A stretch of 64,000 nt of DNA from Pseudoalteromonas sp. G4. Its GTDB lineage: Bacteria > Pseudomonadota > Gammaproteobacteria > Enterobacterales > Alteromonadaceae. The number at the start of each line of letters is the position of its first letter. Position 1 is the stretch's first letter. The stretch is from the NCBI RefSeq assembly GCF_028875915.1, contig NZ_JAPEHW010000001.1, forward strand, positions 124,001 to 188,000, read 5' to 3'. The position numbers were made by a program, and so were the translations under genes. Shown piece by piece: positions 55,689 through 64,000 of this stretch. Below the pieces are notes generated by a model. It was given only the letters and a program-made list of their open reading frames with translations, did no database searches and was not told where the DNA came from.

Positions 55689-56063
55689 ATGGAATATACA
55701 GCGTTAAAACATACCCATATGTTGTTTGCACTAATCAGTGTTGTGCTCTTTTATATACGAGCATTTGCAAGAATTAAACAGCTTAATTTAGCTAAAAATA
55801 AATTGCTCTTTATAGGTAGTCATAGTGTAGATACACTGTTGCTGATTTCTGCTGTAGCACTTGCAATGACATTAGGAATGAGTCCTCATAATCAACCATG
55901 GTTACTAGAAAAGATTATTTTAGTGGTTGCTTATATTGCAGTTGGCATTTTCATGGCAAGGCAAAAACACATAAAAGGCCAGCTTTCCTTATTGTTGCTA
56001 GCAACTACAGTTATTTTTGCAATTTTCTATCTTGCAAGGTTCAAAACACCATTTCTTTTTTAA
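55689..56063 (+). CDS. sirB2: SirB2/YchQ-family membrane protein
   Basis: 124 residues with four transmembrane helices; the opening MEYTALKHTHMLFALISVVLFYIRAF and SHSVDTLLLISAVALAM are typical of SirB2. The family's function is not known; the gene neighbours hemA-prfA-prmC and sirB1 in many gammaproteobacteria, as here. It starts 5 bp after the HD-GYP gene and is followed by a terminator hairpin. Confidence 0.88.
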   Translation: MEYTALKHTHMLFALISVVLFYIRAFARIKQLNLAKNKLLFIGSHSVDTLLLISAVALAMTLGMSPHNQPWLLEKIILVVAYIAVGIFMARQKHIKGQLSLLLLATTVIFAIFYLARFKTPFLF

Positions 56064-56090
56064 AGGCTGATTTTTCAGCCTTTTCTTTTG
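56063..56090 (+). terminator. Intrinsic terminator after sirB2
   Basis: AAGGCTGA-TTTT-TCAGCCTT followed by TTCTTTT, starting at the stop codon. It divides the hemA-to-sirB2 block from the sirB1 block, so sirB1 probably has its own promoter in the following 170 bp. Confidence 0.85.
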
Positions 56091-56260
56091 TATTTTGAGT
56101 AATTCACTTTTAACAAAGTTTAACAGATTCAAATTCTTTTTGAGCTAAAGCATAAAGTTAGCCTCTATTCTTTATCTATTCTGCTGTGAACGTTGGTATT
56201 CATAGTAAAACACGATAAACTGGCAGTAATTTTTAGTAACTATGAGACCGAAGGGTATTG

Positions 56261-57055
56261 ATGTTTGATATCTCTGAGGAAGAATACACAGCAGCAGTCG
56301 AAGCGCCAGTATTTACGTGTTTAAATCATGAATCATCATGGCTCAATAAATTCGACCACCTTGCATGTAAAGATAAACTTTCTGAACTTGTCTTAATGGC
56401 TGTTAAAACACAAAAATCCGAAAACACAATCGAGCAAAATCTAAATTCATTGTTAGATAGTTTTTACAGTGATTGGGCTTTTAGTGGCACCAGCCAGAAA
56501 GTACCGATGAGTTTATTAAACAGCGTTGCTTACACCTTGCATTATCGTACTGGGAGTACAATTTCTCTTGGTATGATTTTAACGTATGTGATGGAGCAAC
56601 TCGGGTTTGATGTTGAAATGCTGGTCTTTGAAAATGATATTCAGGTTTTACTGGAAGTAAGCCAAGGCGAAGGCTATTTAATCGACCCATGTTCTGGCTC
56701 CCAGCGTTGGTATATCAAGCCTGAAAATGATGAAGACAATAGCCTTGAAAATGCATTTCAGCAATTGTTTGAAGAAGACGTTGAGAAATTATTTTTAGCA
56801 CATCAAAAATGGGCATTTATAAGCGAAAAACGCTACGGCGAAGCATTTAAATGTGTTGAAAAGTTAATGGTCTTAACGGGGGGGGATCCTTATGAGCTTC
56901 GTGACCGTGGCTATTTATTACAAAATCTAAACTGCGACGAATTAGCTAAAAAAGACTTTGAAAAGTTTATTGAAGAATGCCCTGATGACCCATCAATTGA
57001 GCTATTACAAAGCCAAATTGAGGAAATGGATAAGCATCTTCGCACCATTCATTAA
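56261..57055 (+). CDS. sirB1: SirB1/YchA-family transglutaminase-like TPR protein
   Basis: 264 residues. Recognised by the transglutaminase-like core (SVAYTLHYRTGSTISLGMILTYVMEQLGFDVEML...LIDPCSGSQRWY) and C-terminal tetratricopeptide-like helices (RYGEAFKCVEKLMVLTGGDPYELRDRGYLLQNL). The usual transglutaminase nucleophile Cys is not evident: the position before the His-type segment reads RTGSTISLG, so enzymic activity is doubtful, as for other SirB1 proteins. AAGGG precedes ATG at 56261. Confidence 0.85.
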   Translation: MFDISEEEYTAAVEAPVFTCLNHESSWLNKFDHLACKDKLSELVLMAVKTQKSENTIEQNLNSLLDSFYSDWAFSGTSQKVPMSLLNSVAYTLHYRTGSTISLGMILTYVMEQLGFDVEMLVFENDIQVLLEVSQGEGYLIDPCSGSQRWYIKPENDEDNSLENAFQQLFEEDVEKLFLAHQKWAFISEKRYGEAFKCVEKLMVLTGGDPYELRDRGYLLQNLNCDELAKKDFEKFIEECPDDPSIELLQSQIEEMDKHLRTIH

Positions 57056-57084
57056 TTAAAAACAAAAATACAGGAAGCAAACTA

Positions 57085-58335
57085 ATGGACTCTCACTCGG
57101 TTATGTTCACAAACGACGCAGTCGTTATGGGCATGTTGGCCATTATTTTAGGATTTGTTTTTTATACATCTAATCTTAAAAGAGGTTTTTGGGCAAAATT
57201 TTATAAATATGTACCAGCGCTTTTAATGTGCTATTTCTTACCGTCATTATTAAATACATTCGGCATAGTGGATGGCGAAGGGAACAAAGTATATACCGTT
57301 GCTAAATATTATCTGTTACCTGCTTGTTTAGTGTTATTAACATTAAGTATTGATTTAAAAGCAGTTGCAGCCCTCGGTCCTAAAGCAATTATTATGTTTT
57401 TAACTGGTACGGTAGGGGTTGTGATCGGTGGACCAATTGCGCTTTTAGTAGCCGCGACTTTGATGCCAGAATTGTTAGGCGTAGATGGTGCAGGCGAATT
57501 ATGGCGTGGTATGGCGGCACTTGCTGGTAGTTGGATTGGTGGTGGCGCCAACATGGTTGCGATGAAAGAAATTTACCAAGCCAATGGTGATATCTTCACA
57601 ATTATGGTGACAGTAGACATTGTTGTAGCCAATATTTGGATGGCAGGCCTGTTATATCTTGCGGCACGCCACAAAGAAATTGATAAGCATACCGGTGCTG
57701 ATACCAGCTCTATTGATAAACTAATTGATACAGTAACCCATTTTGAGAAGCAGAATTCACGTAAACCAGAATTACGAGATTTAATGCTATTAGTCGCTTT
57801 TGGTTTTGGTGCAACAGGTTTTGCGCACCTAATTGCAGACACTGCAGTGCCTTTTTTCCAAGCGAATTATCCCGAACTCGAAAAGTTTTCACTGCATTCA
57901 AAATTATTCTGGATCATCTTTGTTGTCACAACAATAGGTCTTAGCTTGTCATTTACCAAAGCACGTCAATTTGAAGCAGTAGGTGCATCTAAAGTGGGCG
58001 GTGCATTTTTATATATTCTTGTTGCCACTATTGGTCTTCATATGGATATTGGTAAAGTTTTTGAAGCACCGAAATACGTTATTATTGGTTTAATCTGGAT
58101 GGCTGTGCATGTCATTTTATTATTTGTTGTTGCTAAGCTAATTAAAGCGCCTGTTTTTTATGTTGCAGTAGGCAGTAAAGCAAATATTGGTGGCGCAGCG
58201 TCAGCACCTGTTGTTGCTTCCGCGTTTCATCCTGCATTAGCACCTGTTGGGGTACTGTTAGCTGTGTTAGGTTATGCTTTAGGTACTTATGCGGCTTGGT
58301 TCTGCGGACAGGTCTTACAACTCGTTGGAAGTTAA
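57085..58335 (+). CDS. DUF819-family membrane protein (YjcL-like)
   Basis: 416 residues with about 11 transmembrane helices. Family marks: SHSVMFTNDAVVMGMLAIILGFVFYTS at the N-terminus, GGANMVAMKEIY after WIGG, and GSKANIGGAASAPVVASAFHPALAPVGVLLAVLGYALGTYAAWFCG at the C-terminus. The family resembles sodium-coupled carboxylate/bile-acid type carriers in outline, but its substrate is unknown. It is 29 bp after sirB1 and 20 bp before kdsA, so all three are likely cotranscribed. Confidence 0.88.
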   Translation: MDSHSVMFTNDAVVMGMLAIILGFVFYTSNLKRGFWAKFYKYVPALLMCYFLPSLLNTFGIVDGEGNKVYTVAKYYLLPACLVLLTLSIDLKAVAALGPKAIIMFLTGTVGVVIGGPIALLVAATLMPELLGVDGAGELWRGMAALAGSWIGGGANMVAMKEIYQANGDIFTIMVTVDIVVANIWMAGLLYLAARHKEIDKHTGADTSSIDKLIDTVTHFEKQNSRKPELRDLMLLVAFGFGATGFAHLIADTAVPFFQANYPELEKFSLHSKLFWIIFVVTTIGLSLSFTKARQFEAVGASKVGGAFLYILVATIGLHMDIGKVFEAPKYVIIGLIWMAVHVILLFVVAKLIKAPVFYVAVGSKANIGGAASAPVVASAFHPALAPVGVLLAVLGYALGTYAAWFCGQVLQLVGS

Positions 58336-58355
58336 TAATTCAGTTAGGAATTTGA

Positions 58356-59204
<849 letters not shown>

Positions 59205-59212
59205 TAACTTAA

Positions 59213-59240
59213 AAAAACACCGGCAAACGCCGGTGTTTTT
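59213..59240 (+). terminator. Intrinsic terminator of kdsA
   Basis: AAAACACCGGC-AAAC-GCCGGTGTTTT with an extended T-run on the plus strand, a few bases past the kdsA stop. Confidence 0.95.
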
Positions 59241-59442
59241 TTGTATTTAAAAATTCATACTAGCTGTTTACTAACTTCAAATTATTAAAAAAAAGAAATC
59301 TCAAACAACGCAGGTTCAGCTTTTATAGTGTTTAAATTCCTTTGATTAGAATTTTAACTCGAACTCTTTAATAGAAATGCTTGAACCAGAATTTCCAATA
59401 ACGTAGAGTATTTAAGTCTTATTTTTATATGGAAATTGAAAA

Positions 59443-59847
59443 ATGTTAAGATCAATCACACTTTCACTCGTTGTACTTTCTTCACTTACTCTTGCAGGTT
59501 GTGGCTCTACACCACCAATTCAAGCACAAGAAAAAACCATAGCATATAATGGAAAAACGTATGTTTTTGGTGGTCAGTACGACACAAAACGTAATGAAGT
59601 ACAGCTAACTGTGAATGGTGATCCTGTAATGAAGGGCCGTTTCCCGCCGTATACACCAACACTTAACTTAGATACAAATTACCAAGATGTGAATGTTTCA
59701 AGCTATTGTTACTTTAGCTCGGTATTGAATAATCAAGGTGGTGTTTTTGGTGCGGTAGCTGGCGCAATTCAGTCATCTAACTCTAAATCTGGTGATAAAT
59801 GTGAAGTTAAAATTGCTGGTGAAATTGTAGAAAGCCTTTATTTCTAA
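59443..59847 (+). CDS. Small lipoprotein of unknown function
   Basis: 134 residues with a clear lipoprotein signal (MLRSITLSLVVLSSLTLAGC). The mature part is beta-rich with two cysteines (YCYFSS and DKCEVKIAGE) that could form a disulfide. No family recognised. It has its own terminator and no ribosome binding site stronger than AAAA. The 238 bp upstream hold no gene. Confidence 0.75.
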   Translation: MLRSITLSLVVLSSLTLAGCGSTPPIQAQEKTIAYNGKTYVFGGQYDTKRNEVQLTVNGDPVMKGRFPPYTPTLNLDTNYQDVNVSSYCYFSSVLNNQGGVFGAVAGAIQSSNSKSGDKCEVKIAGEIVESLYF

Positions 59848-59854
59848 TTGAATG

Positions 59855-59885
59855 AAAGTGTAGCCAAAGGCTACACTTTTTTATA
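59855..59885. terminator. Bidirectional intrinsic terminator
   Basis: AAAGTGTAGCC-AAA-GGCTACACTTT followed by T's, between the lipoprotein gene and convergent cydB. Confidence 0.92.
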
Positions 59886-59888
59886 ATG

Positions 59889-60887
59889 TTAATAGTAACG
59901 TAACTCGTCAACTTTGCCCCAAAACACCCTGTAAGAAAACGCCGTATACGCTAAAATTGTTGGCACAACAATTAATGCTCCCCACAGTAAAAAGTTAAGT
60001 GATTCAGGCGCTGCAACAGCTTGCCAAATAGTTAACTTTCCTGGAACGATTTCAGGGAAGAAGCTAAATGCTAAGCCAAAGAATGACAGTGAAAATATCA
60101 ACAAGGCAAAAATAAAAGGCAGGCTCGCTCCGATATTAGGCTTGCACTCTAAACGCTTTAATACAAACCAACATAAAACAAAAAAACTGGCGCAAATAAG
60201 CGGAATTGGAATTAAAATCAACGCATAAGGGAAGGTAAACCACTTTAAATATATTTCAGGTGAAATAAAGAGATTCACTAATGACACTGAAAAAATACCC
60301 AGAAAAGTGATTATAACAGTGGATTTACATACAGATATGGCCTTTTTCTGCAGTGCATCTTCAGTTTTCATTACAAGCCATGCACTACCAATAAATGAAT
60401 ACGCCGCGGTTACGCCAATTGCACTTAAGACTGCAAAACCATGAGATTCAAAACTATTATTAAACCCCATTACATATAAACCAAGCATATAACCTTGAGC
60501 AAGTGACGCAAGCAGTGAACCTAATTTGAACACGGTATCCCAACTTCGTTTATGGGCTACAATTGCTTTAGCTCTAAAATCAAATGCAACACCTCGCATT
60601 ATTAAAGCAATCAACATGAAAGTGCAGGGAATATAAAGTGCCTGCAATACAATGCTGTGCGCTGTGGGAAAAGCAATTAATAGCAAACCAATTGCAAGCA
60701 CCAGCCAAGTTTCATTGGCATCCCAAAAAGGGCCTATAGAAGCAATCATGGTATCAGCATCTGTTTCATTATCTAGAGGCAATAAAATACCGACTCCCAA
60801 ATCATAACCATCTAAAACAGCATACATTAAGGTAGCTAAGCCCATTAGGGATACAAAAATCACAGCAAGCGTATTTTGATCAAACAT
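59889..60887 (-). CDS. cydB: Cytochrome bd-type quinol oxidase subunit II (CIO type)
   Basis: 332 residues and eight transmembrane helices. Recognised from LYAVLDGYDLGVGILLPL-like opening (here MYAVLDGYDLGVGILLPL) and SIGPFWDANETWLVLAIGLLLIAFP. Start at 60887 has GGAGAG at 7-base spacing and overlaps the end of cydA by 8 bases. It is the second gene of the oxidase operon; no cydX-type small gene follows. Confidence 0.95.
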   Translation of the reverse strand: MFDQNTLAVIFVSLMGLATLMYAVLDGYDLGVGILLPLDNETDADTMIASIGPFWDANETWLVLAIGLLLIAFPTAHSIVLQALYIPCTFMLIALIMRGVAFDFRAKAIVAHKRSWDTVFKLGSLLASLAQGYMLGLYVMGFNNSFESHGFAVLSAIGVTAAYSFIGSAWLVMKTEDALQKKAISVCKSTVIITFLGIFSVSLVNLFISPEIYLKWFTFPYALILIPIPLICASFFVLCWFVLKRLECKPNIGASLPFIFALLIFSLSFFGLAFSFFPEIVPGKLTIWQAVAAPESLNFLLWGALIVVPTILAYTAFSYRVFWGKVDELRYY

Positions 60888-62247
60888 AAGCATTCTCTCC
60901 ATTTGGTGAAATTGTTTTGATAGGTTGTTCAGCCATATCAAACTCTTCAATTTCTACTGCACGGCGTGCCATTAAAAAGACAGTGTGAAGGTAAGCGACT
61001 AGTAAGACGGCATAAACACTTAGATACATTGCTAAGCTAAAGCCAACATTTGCTGGGGCAATTTGAGTTGCAGCGTCCGATACTTTTAATACACCACTGA
61101 CAAGATAAGGTTGTCTGCCAATTTCTGTTACATACCAACCAGCAAGAGTTGCAAGCCAGCCTGAAAAGGTAAGTAATACAAAGCTACGCATTAACCAAAT
61201 TGGCAATTTTTTTCGTTTTTTAAGCTGATAAACACCAAACCAAGACGCAGCAATCATCAATAATCCAAGGCCAACCATAATTCTAAAACCAAAAAAGACA
61301 GGTTTTACAGGAGGGTGCTCGCCAATAAATTCATTAAGCCCTTTTATTTCACCTTCCCAGTCATGGGTAAGAATAAAACTGGCCATGTTTGGAATACCTA
61401 TCTCGAAGTGGTTAGTGCGGCTTTCTTCATCAGGTATGGCAAATAGCAATAAAGGCGCGCCTTTTTCGCTATGCCAAACGCCTTCCATTGCAGCAATTTT
61501 TTGCGGCTGATGCTTGAGTGTATTTAAACCATGCAAATCACCTACAAATGCTTGAAGTGGAGCAAGCACTGCGGCAACAATTAATGCGACTTTTAGTGTT
61601 AGTTTGGGGGCTTGTTTGTCATCACCTTTTAATAATCGATAACAACTAATACCAATAATTAAAAAACTTGCAGTTAAGCCTGATGCAAGCAGCATATGAG
61701 TTAAACGGTACGGAAAACTTGGATTAAAAATTATTGCAAACCAATCTGTTGGATACGCAACCCCGTCTCGCATCTCAAAGCCTGTCGGTGTTTGCATCCA
61801 TGAATTTAGGCTCAAAATCCAAAAAGCTGATAGCGTAGTACCAAGAGCAACAATAAAGCATGCAAGGGTATGGACTTTCGGTGGCACACGTTTAATACCA
61901 AAGAGCATAATGCCTAAAAATGTGGCTTCTAAGAAAAATGCCGTAAGCACTTCATAACCGAGAAGAGGGCCTGCAATATTACCGACCTTTTCCATAAAAC
62001 CTGGCCAATTTGTGCCAAATTGAAAAGACATCGTAATGCCACTAACCACTCCTAAAGCAAAGGATAAAGCGAAAATTTTCACCCAAAAACGATATGCACG
62101 CATCCAAACAGGATTACCTGTCATATCAAATCTGACTTTAAAGAATACTAAAAACCAACACAAAGCGATGGTAATAGTGGGAAATAAAATATGAAAACTA
62201 ATGTTGGCCGCAAACTGTATGCGTGAAAGCATTAATGTATCCAACAT
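60880..62247 (-). CDS. cydA: Cytochrome bd-type quinol oxidase subunit I, short Q-loop (CIO type)
   Basis: 455 residues compared with 522 in E. coli CydA, with the short quinol loop typical of cyanide-insensitive oxidases. Haem ligands are visible: His in ANISFHILFPT near the N-terminus and Met in the TM with GITMSFQFGTNWPGFMEKVG; the quinol site GRQPY (GWYVTEIGRQPYLVSGV) is present with Tyr in place of the usual Trp. ATG at 62247 is preferred over a TTG 12 bases upstream. Regulated most likely by the GbsR-type gene upstream. Confidence 0.95.
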   Translation of the reverse strand: MLDTLMLSRIQFAANISFHILFPTITIALCWFLVFFKVRFDMTGNPVWMRAYRFWVKIFALSFALGVVSGITMSFQFGTNWPGFMEKVGNIAGPLLGYEVLTAFFLEATFLGIMLFGIKRVPPKVHTLACFIVALGTTLSAFWILSLNSWMQTPTGFEMRDGVAYPTDWFAIIFNPSFPYRLTHMLLASGLTASFLIIGISCYRLLKGDDKQAPKLTLKVALIVAAVLAPLQAFVGDLHGLNTLKHQPQKIAAMEGVWHSEKGAPLLLFAIPDEESRTNHFEIGIPNMASFILTHDWEGEIKGLNEFIGEHPPVKPVFFGFRIMVGLGLLMIAASWFGVYQLKKRKKLPIWLMRSFVLLTFSGWLATLAGWYVTEIGRQPYLVSGVLKVSDAATQIAPANVGFSLAMYLSVYAVLLVAYLHTVFLMARRAVEIEEFDMAEQPIKTISPNGENAYV

Positions 62248-62337
62248 AAACAACCCCAAAATGAGGCTATCAATACTTATTCCTTTAAAAATGTATTGAA
62301 TAGCACGACGACAAAAAACACCTTATTTGGTGCACAA

Positions 62338-62373
62338 AAAAAGCGGAATGGTTATTTACCATTACCGCTTTTT
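62338..62373 (-). terminator. Hairpin at the end of the gbsR-like gene
   Basis: AAAAAGCGG-AATGG pairs with CCATTACCGCTTTTT (one bulge) and spans the stop codon of the regulator; on the minus strand it is followed by a T-run. It may partly insulate cydAB from the regulator's transcript. Confidence 0.7.
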
Positions 62374-62906
62374 AAAACCTTATCTTTAAATTCGAGTACT
62401 TTGACTACACCAGAGCCAAGCTTCATTAATGTGGTTAACTTCTCTGGGCTCATACTTTGTAATTCACTTGCCCAGACTGTGATTGTTTCAAGTAAATCAT
62501 GGATTTCAGCCATTTTATCTTGTGCATATGCTTCTTCGGCATTCGCGGGCTCGTCGATAATAGAAGCGCGCAAGAGAGATAGGGTTGGGTCCATCTCTCT
62601 TTTTCTGCGCTCTTCGAAAACTCGGTTTGCTAACTCCCAAATATCACCAGCAGGTGCGTAATAGTCTTTTCTATCACCTGGTTTATGAATAACAGATACT
62701 AAACGCCATGACTGCAGCTCTTTAATTGCCATACTGACATTACCGCGAGAGATATTAAGAGTCTCTGACAAATCAACGGCACTAAGGGGCTGTTCACTCA
62801 TGAGTAATAATCCCATGATTTGGCCAATTGTACGGTTAAATCCCCAACGACTGCCCATTTCACCGCAGTGCATGACAAAACTTTCGATTTTTGGTGTTAA
62901 TAACAT
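62352..62906 (-). CDS. GbsR/MarR-family transcriptional regulator
   Basis: 184 residues: a MarR-like winged helix (MGSRWGFNRTIGQIMGLLLMSEQPLSAVDLSETLNISRGNVSMAIKELQSWRLVSVIHKPGDRKDYY) followed by a helical dimerisation region, the layout of GbsR. It stands directly upstream of cydAB in the same direction, with a perfect FNR-type box before it. A role in controlling the oxidase in response to oxygen, nitric oxide or cyanide-like inhibitors is likely but not shown. Confidence 0.87.
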   Translation of the reverse strand: MLLTPKIESFVMHCGEMGSRWGFNRTIGQIMGLLLMSEQPLSAVDLSETLNISRGNVSMAIKELQSWRLVSVIHKPGDRKDYYAPAGDIWELANRVFEERRKREMDPTLSLLRASIIDEPANAEEAYAQDKMAEIHDLLETITVWASELQSMSPEKLTTLMKLGSGVVKVLEFKDKVLKSGNGK

Positions 62907-63374
62907 TTTAAACTTTCAATAATTTCTGAAACTTTAAAATAATGGTAATTGTATACTTGATGTAGATCAATATTTTTATTGAGATAACAGGAAATAAATT
63001 GAAGGGCTTTTAGATTTAGTAACGATATAGGTGATTTTTATATGAATTTATGATGTATCAATTTGGCTAGAACTGAAGCCAAAATAGGGTGATTAATAAA
63101 AGCTTCATTAATATGAGTTATGTTTTAATTTGGGAGTTAAAATGTCTTTATTGTGCTTTTATAGATTAAAACTGTTGTTATGCTTGTGTTGTTCATCGCA
63201 ATTTTAAGTGTGCATGGATGGTTTTAACATTATAAGTGATACTGAAAACTTCTTTTTTTATGCGGCGAATTAGGCAGTTATAAATATTAATTAAAAAAAA
63301 TCGTAAATTTATTGTTTAATAATTGGTAATAATACTTCTATACTCTTATTGAAATTTATTGATGTGCAGTATCC
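62907..63374. other. Intergenic region with FNR-type box
   Basis: 468 bp, very AT-rich. Apart from the FNR-type box near its left end, nothing was recognised. The far side is a long leader for the binding-protein gene at 63375. Confidence 0.5.
62957..62970 (-). promoter_or_regulatory. Perfect FNR-type box
   Basis: TTGAT-GTAG-ATCAA is an exact match to the FNR/CRP-family consensus TTGAT-N4-ATCAA. It lies 51 bp upstream of the gbsR-like start codon. FNR normally activates or represses in response to low oxygen, and bd-type oxidases are common targets. Confidence 0.75.
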
Positions 63375-64000
63375 ATGTGGAATAAAACAAGCTATTTAAC
63401 CTTTATCACTTCTTTCTTATTTAATTCATTATTACTTTTCTTAAGCTTTACAACTTCTGCTAATTACACAATTGGTGTGATTGGCAAAACTAAAAATGAT
63501 AGTTTTTATATTCAGTCGTTTAAAGGGTGTGAAGCAGTAGCCAAAAGCGTTCCCGATTTAAGATGCATTTATGATGGTGCTGACGATTTTCAAGATATTC
63601 GTGGTCAAGTATTAAAAGTAAATCGTCTGATTGATAATGGCGTTAATGCATTACTTATATCAACCACAGATTCTGAGTTTTTGGTGAATGGTGCATTAAA
63701 AAGAGCGTATGAGAGAAATATTCCTGTAATTACGTTTGATTCAGACTTACTACCGCAACATCATGATTATCGTATGGCTTATGTAGGTACCAATAACTTT
63801 GATTTTGGCGTTGCGCTAGGTCAATACATCAAAGATCATGTTAAAAATAAAAATACGGTTTGTTTGCAATCGGGTCACCCATCAACACCTAATTTAAACG
63901 AGCGTATAAAAGGTGTTCGTCATGCGCTAAGTGGGCAGAGTATTCAACGCTTGAAAGGGCAGCAAGGCTGGTATGAACATGAATTATGTCCACTTTATAG
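63375..64000 (+). CDS. Periplasmic sugar-binding-like protein or sensor, 3' end outside window
   Basis: The frame runs open to the last base (208 codons visible). The N-terminus is hydrophobic with a probable signal (MWNKTSYLTFITSFLFNSLLLFLSFTTSANY), followed by a type 1 periplasmic-binding fold: IGVIGKTKNDSFYIQSFKGCEAVAK, NRLIDNGVNALLIST, NIPVITFDSDL, YVGTNNFDFGVALGQYI. This is like RbsB/LuxP proteins and like the sensor domains fused to histidine kinases or GGDEF proteins. Which one cannot be decided without the rest. Not shown as a complete ORF. Confidence 0.8.
   Translation, partial: MWNKTSYLTFITSFLFNSLLLFLSFTTSANYTIGVIGKTKNDSFYIQSFKGCEAVAKSVPDLRCIYDGADDFQDIRGQVLKVNRLIDNGVNALLISTTDSEFLVNGALKRAYERNIPVITFDSDLLPQHHDYRMAYVGTNNFDFGVALGQYIKDHVKNKNTVCLQSGHPSTPNLNERIKGVRHALSGQSIQRLKGQQGWYEHELCPLY

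Noticed and set aside
62907-63374. Hidden gene or RNA in the long AT-rich gap
   Set aside because: No ORF with a ribosome binding site and no stable structure seen; only the FNR-type box is supported.

Overview
The window is a 64 kb stretch of AT-rich, gene-dense chromosome from a marine-type gammaproteobacterium. The gene complement (hemA-prfA-prmC-sirB-kdsA, lolB-ispE-prs, an NhaD sodium/proton antiporter, a YegD chaperone, GbsR next to a bd-type oxidase, several chemoreceptors, many small lipoproteins) suggests Alteromonadales, most likely Pseudoalteromonas or a near relative. The taxonomic call is an inference from gene content. I see no rRNA, tRNA, CRISPR, phage or insertion sequence.

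Layout. 1-9.6 kb: two GNAT acetyltransferases, a LysR regulator, a tetR-adaptor-RND efflux operon with a clear operator, a methyltransferase and a half-length M16 peptidase. 10.1-13 kb: a long, divergent aconitase B with a strong terminator. 13-20.5 kb: an NTF2-like secreted protein, a small membrane protein overlapping the neighbourhood of a NYN-domain protein, a broken dbpA, a solute-binding protein, a 49-residue DUF2986 protein, an EEP phosphatase/nuclease, yegD and a small membrane protein. 20.5-28.7 kb: divergent pirin/LysR, nhaD, an M13 peptidase lipoprotein, and a 7TMR-DISM diguanylate cyclase with a heptamer repeat upstream. 28.9-36.7 kb: an RhlE-like helicase, a giant NIT/poly-HAMP chemoreceptor split by an in-frame stop, a di-haem peroxidase lipoprotein, a DUF4019 protein and an SDR. 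36.7-46.1 kb: a DUF2339 membrane protein with a small partner, HU, a Yip1/MacA/MacB/CreA-like cluster, then an rsgA-type GTPase gene that is frameshifted and preceded by an attenuator-like leader. 46.2-59.2 kb: a chemoreceptor, then two core divergent operons: lolB-ispE-prs (minus) and hemA-prfA-prmC-(HD-GYP regulator)-sirB2, sirB1-DUF819-kdsA (plus). 59.4-64 kb: a lipoprotein, a short-loop (CIO-type) cytochrome bd oxidase operon under a GbsR-family regulator with a perfect FNR-type box upstream, and the start of a periplasmic-binding protein that runs out of the window.

How parts work together. Haem precursor synthesis (hemA) and peptide release (prfA plus its methylase prmC) share an operon; lipoprotein sorting (lolB), isoprenoids (ispE) and PRPP (prs) share the opposite one. 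Two incomplete tripartite exporters (RND type, MacAB type) each lack an outer-membrane channel gene here. Signalling capacity is high: two chemoreceptors, one cyclic-di-GMP synthase and one HD-GYP hydrolase.

The most unusual points are (i) the 11-codon leader ORF with four mutually exclusive pairing segments and a U-run ahead of rsgA, (ii) three separately damaged genes (dbpA deletion/frameshift, chemoreceptor nonsense codon, rsgA frameshift), and (iii) the divergent 936-residue aconitase. All assignments are from reading the sequence; no database search was run.
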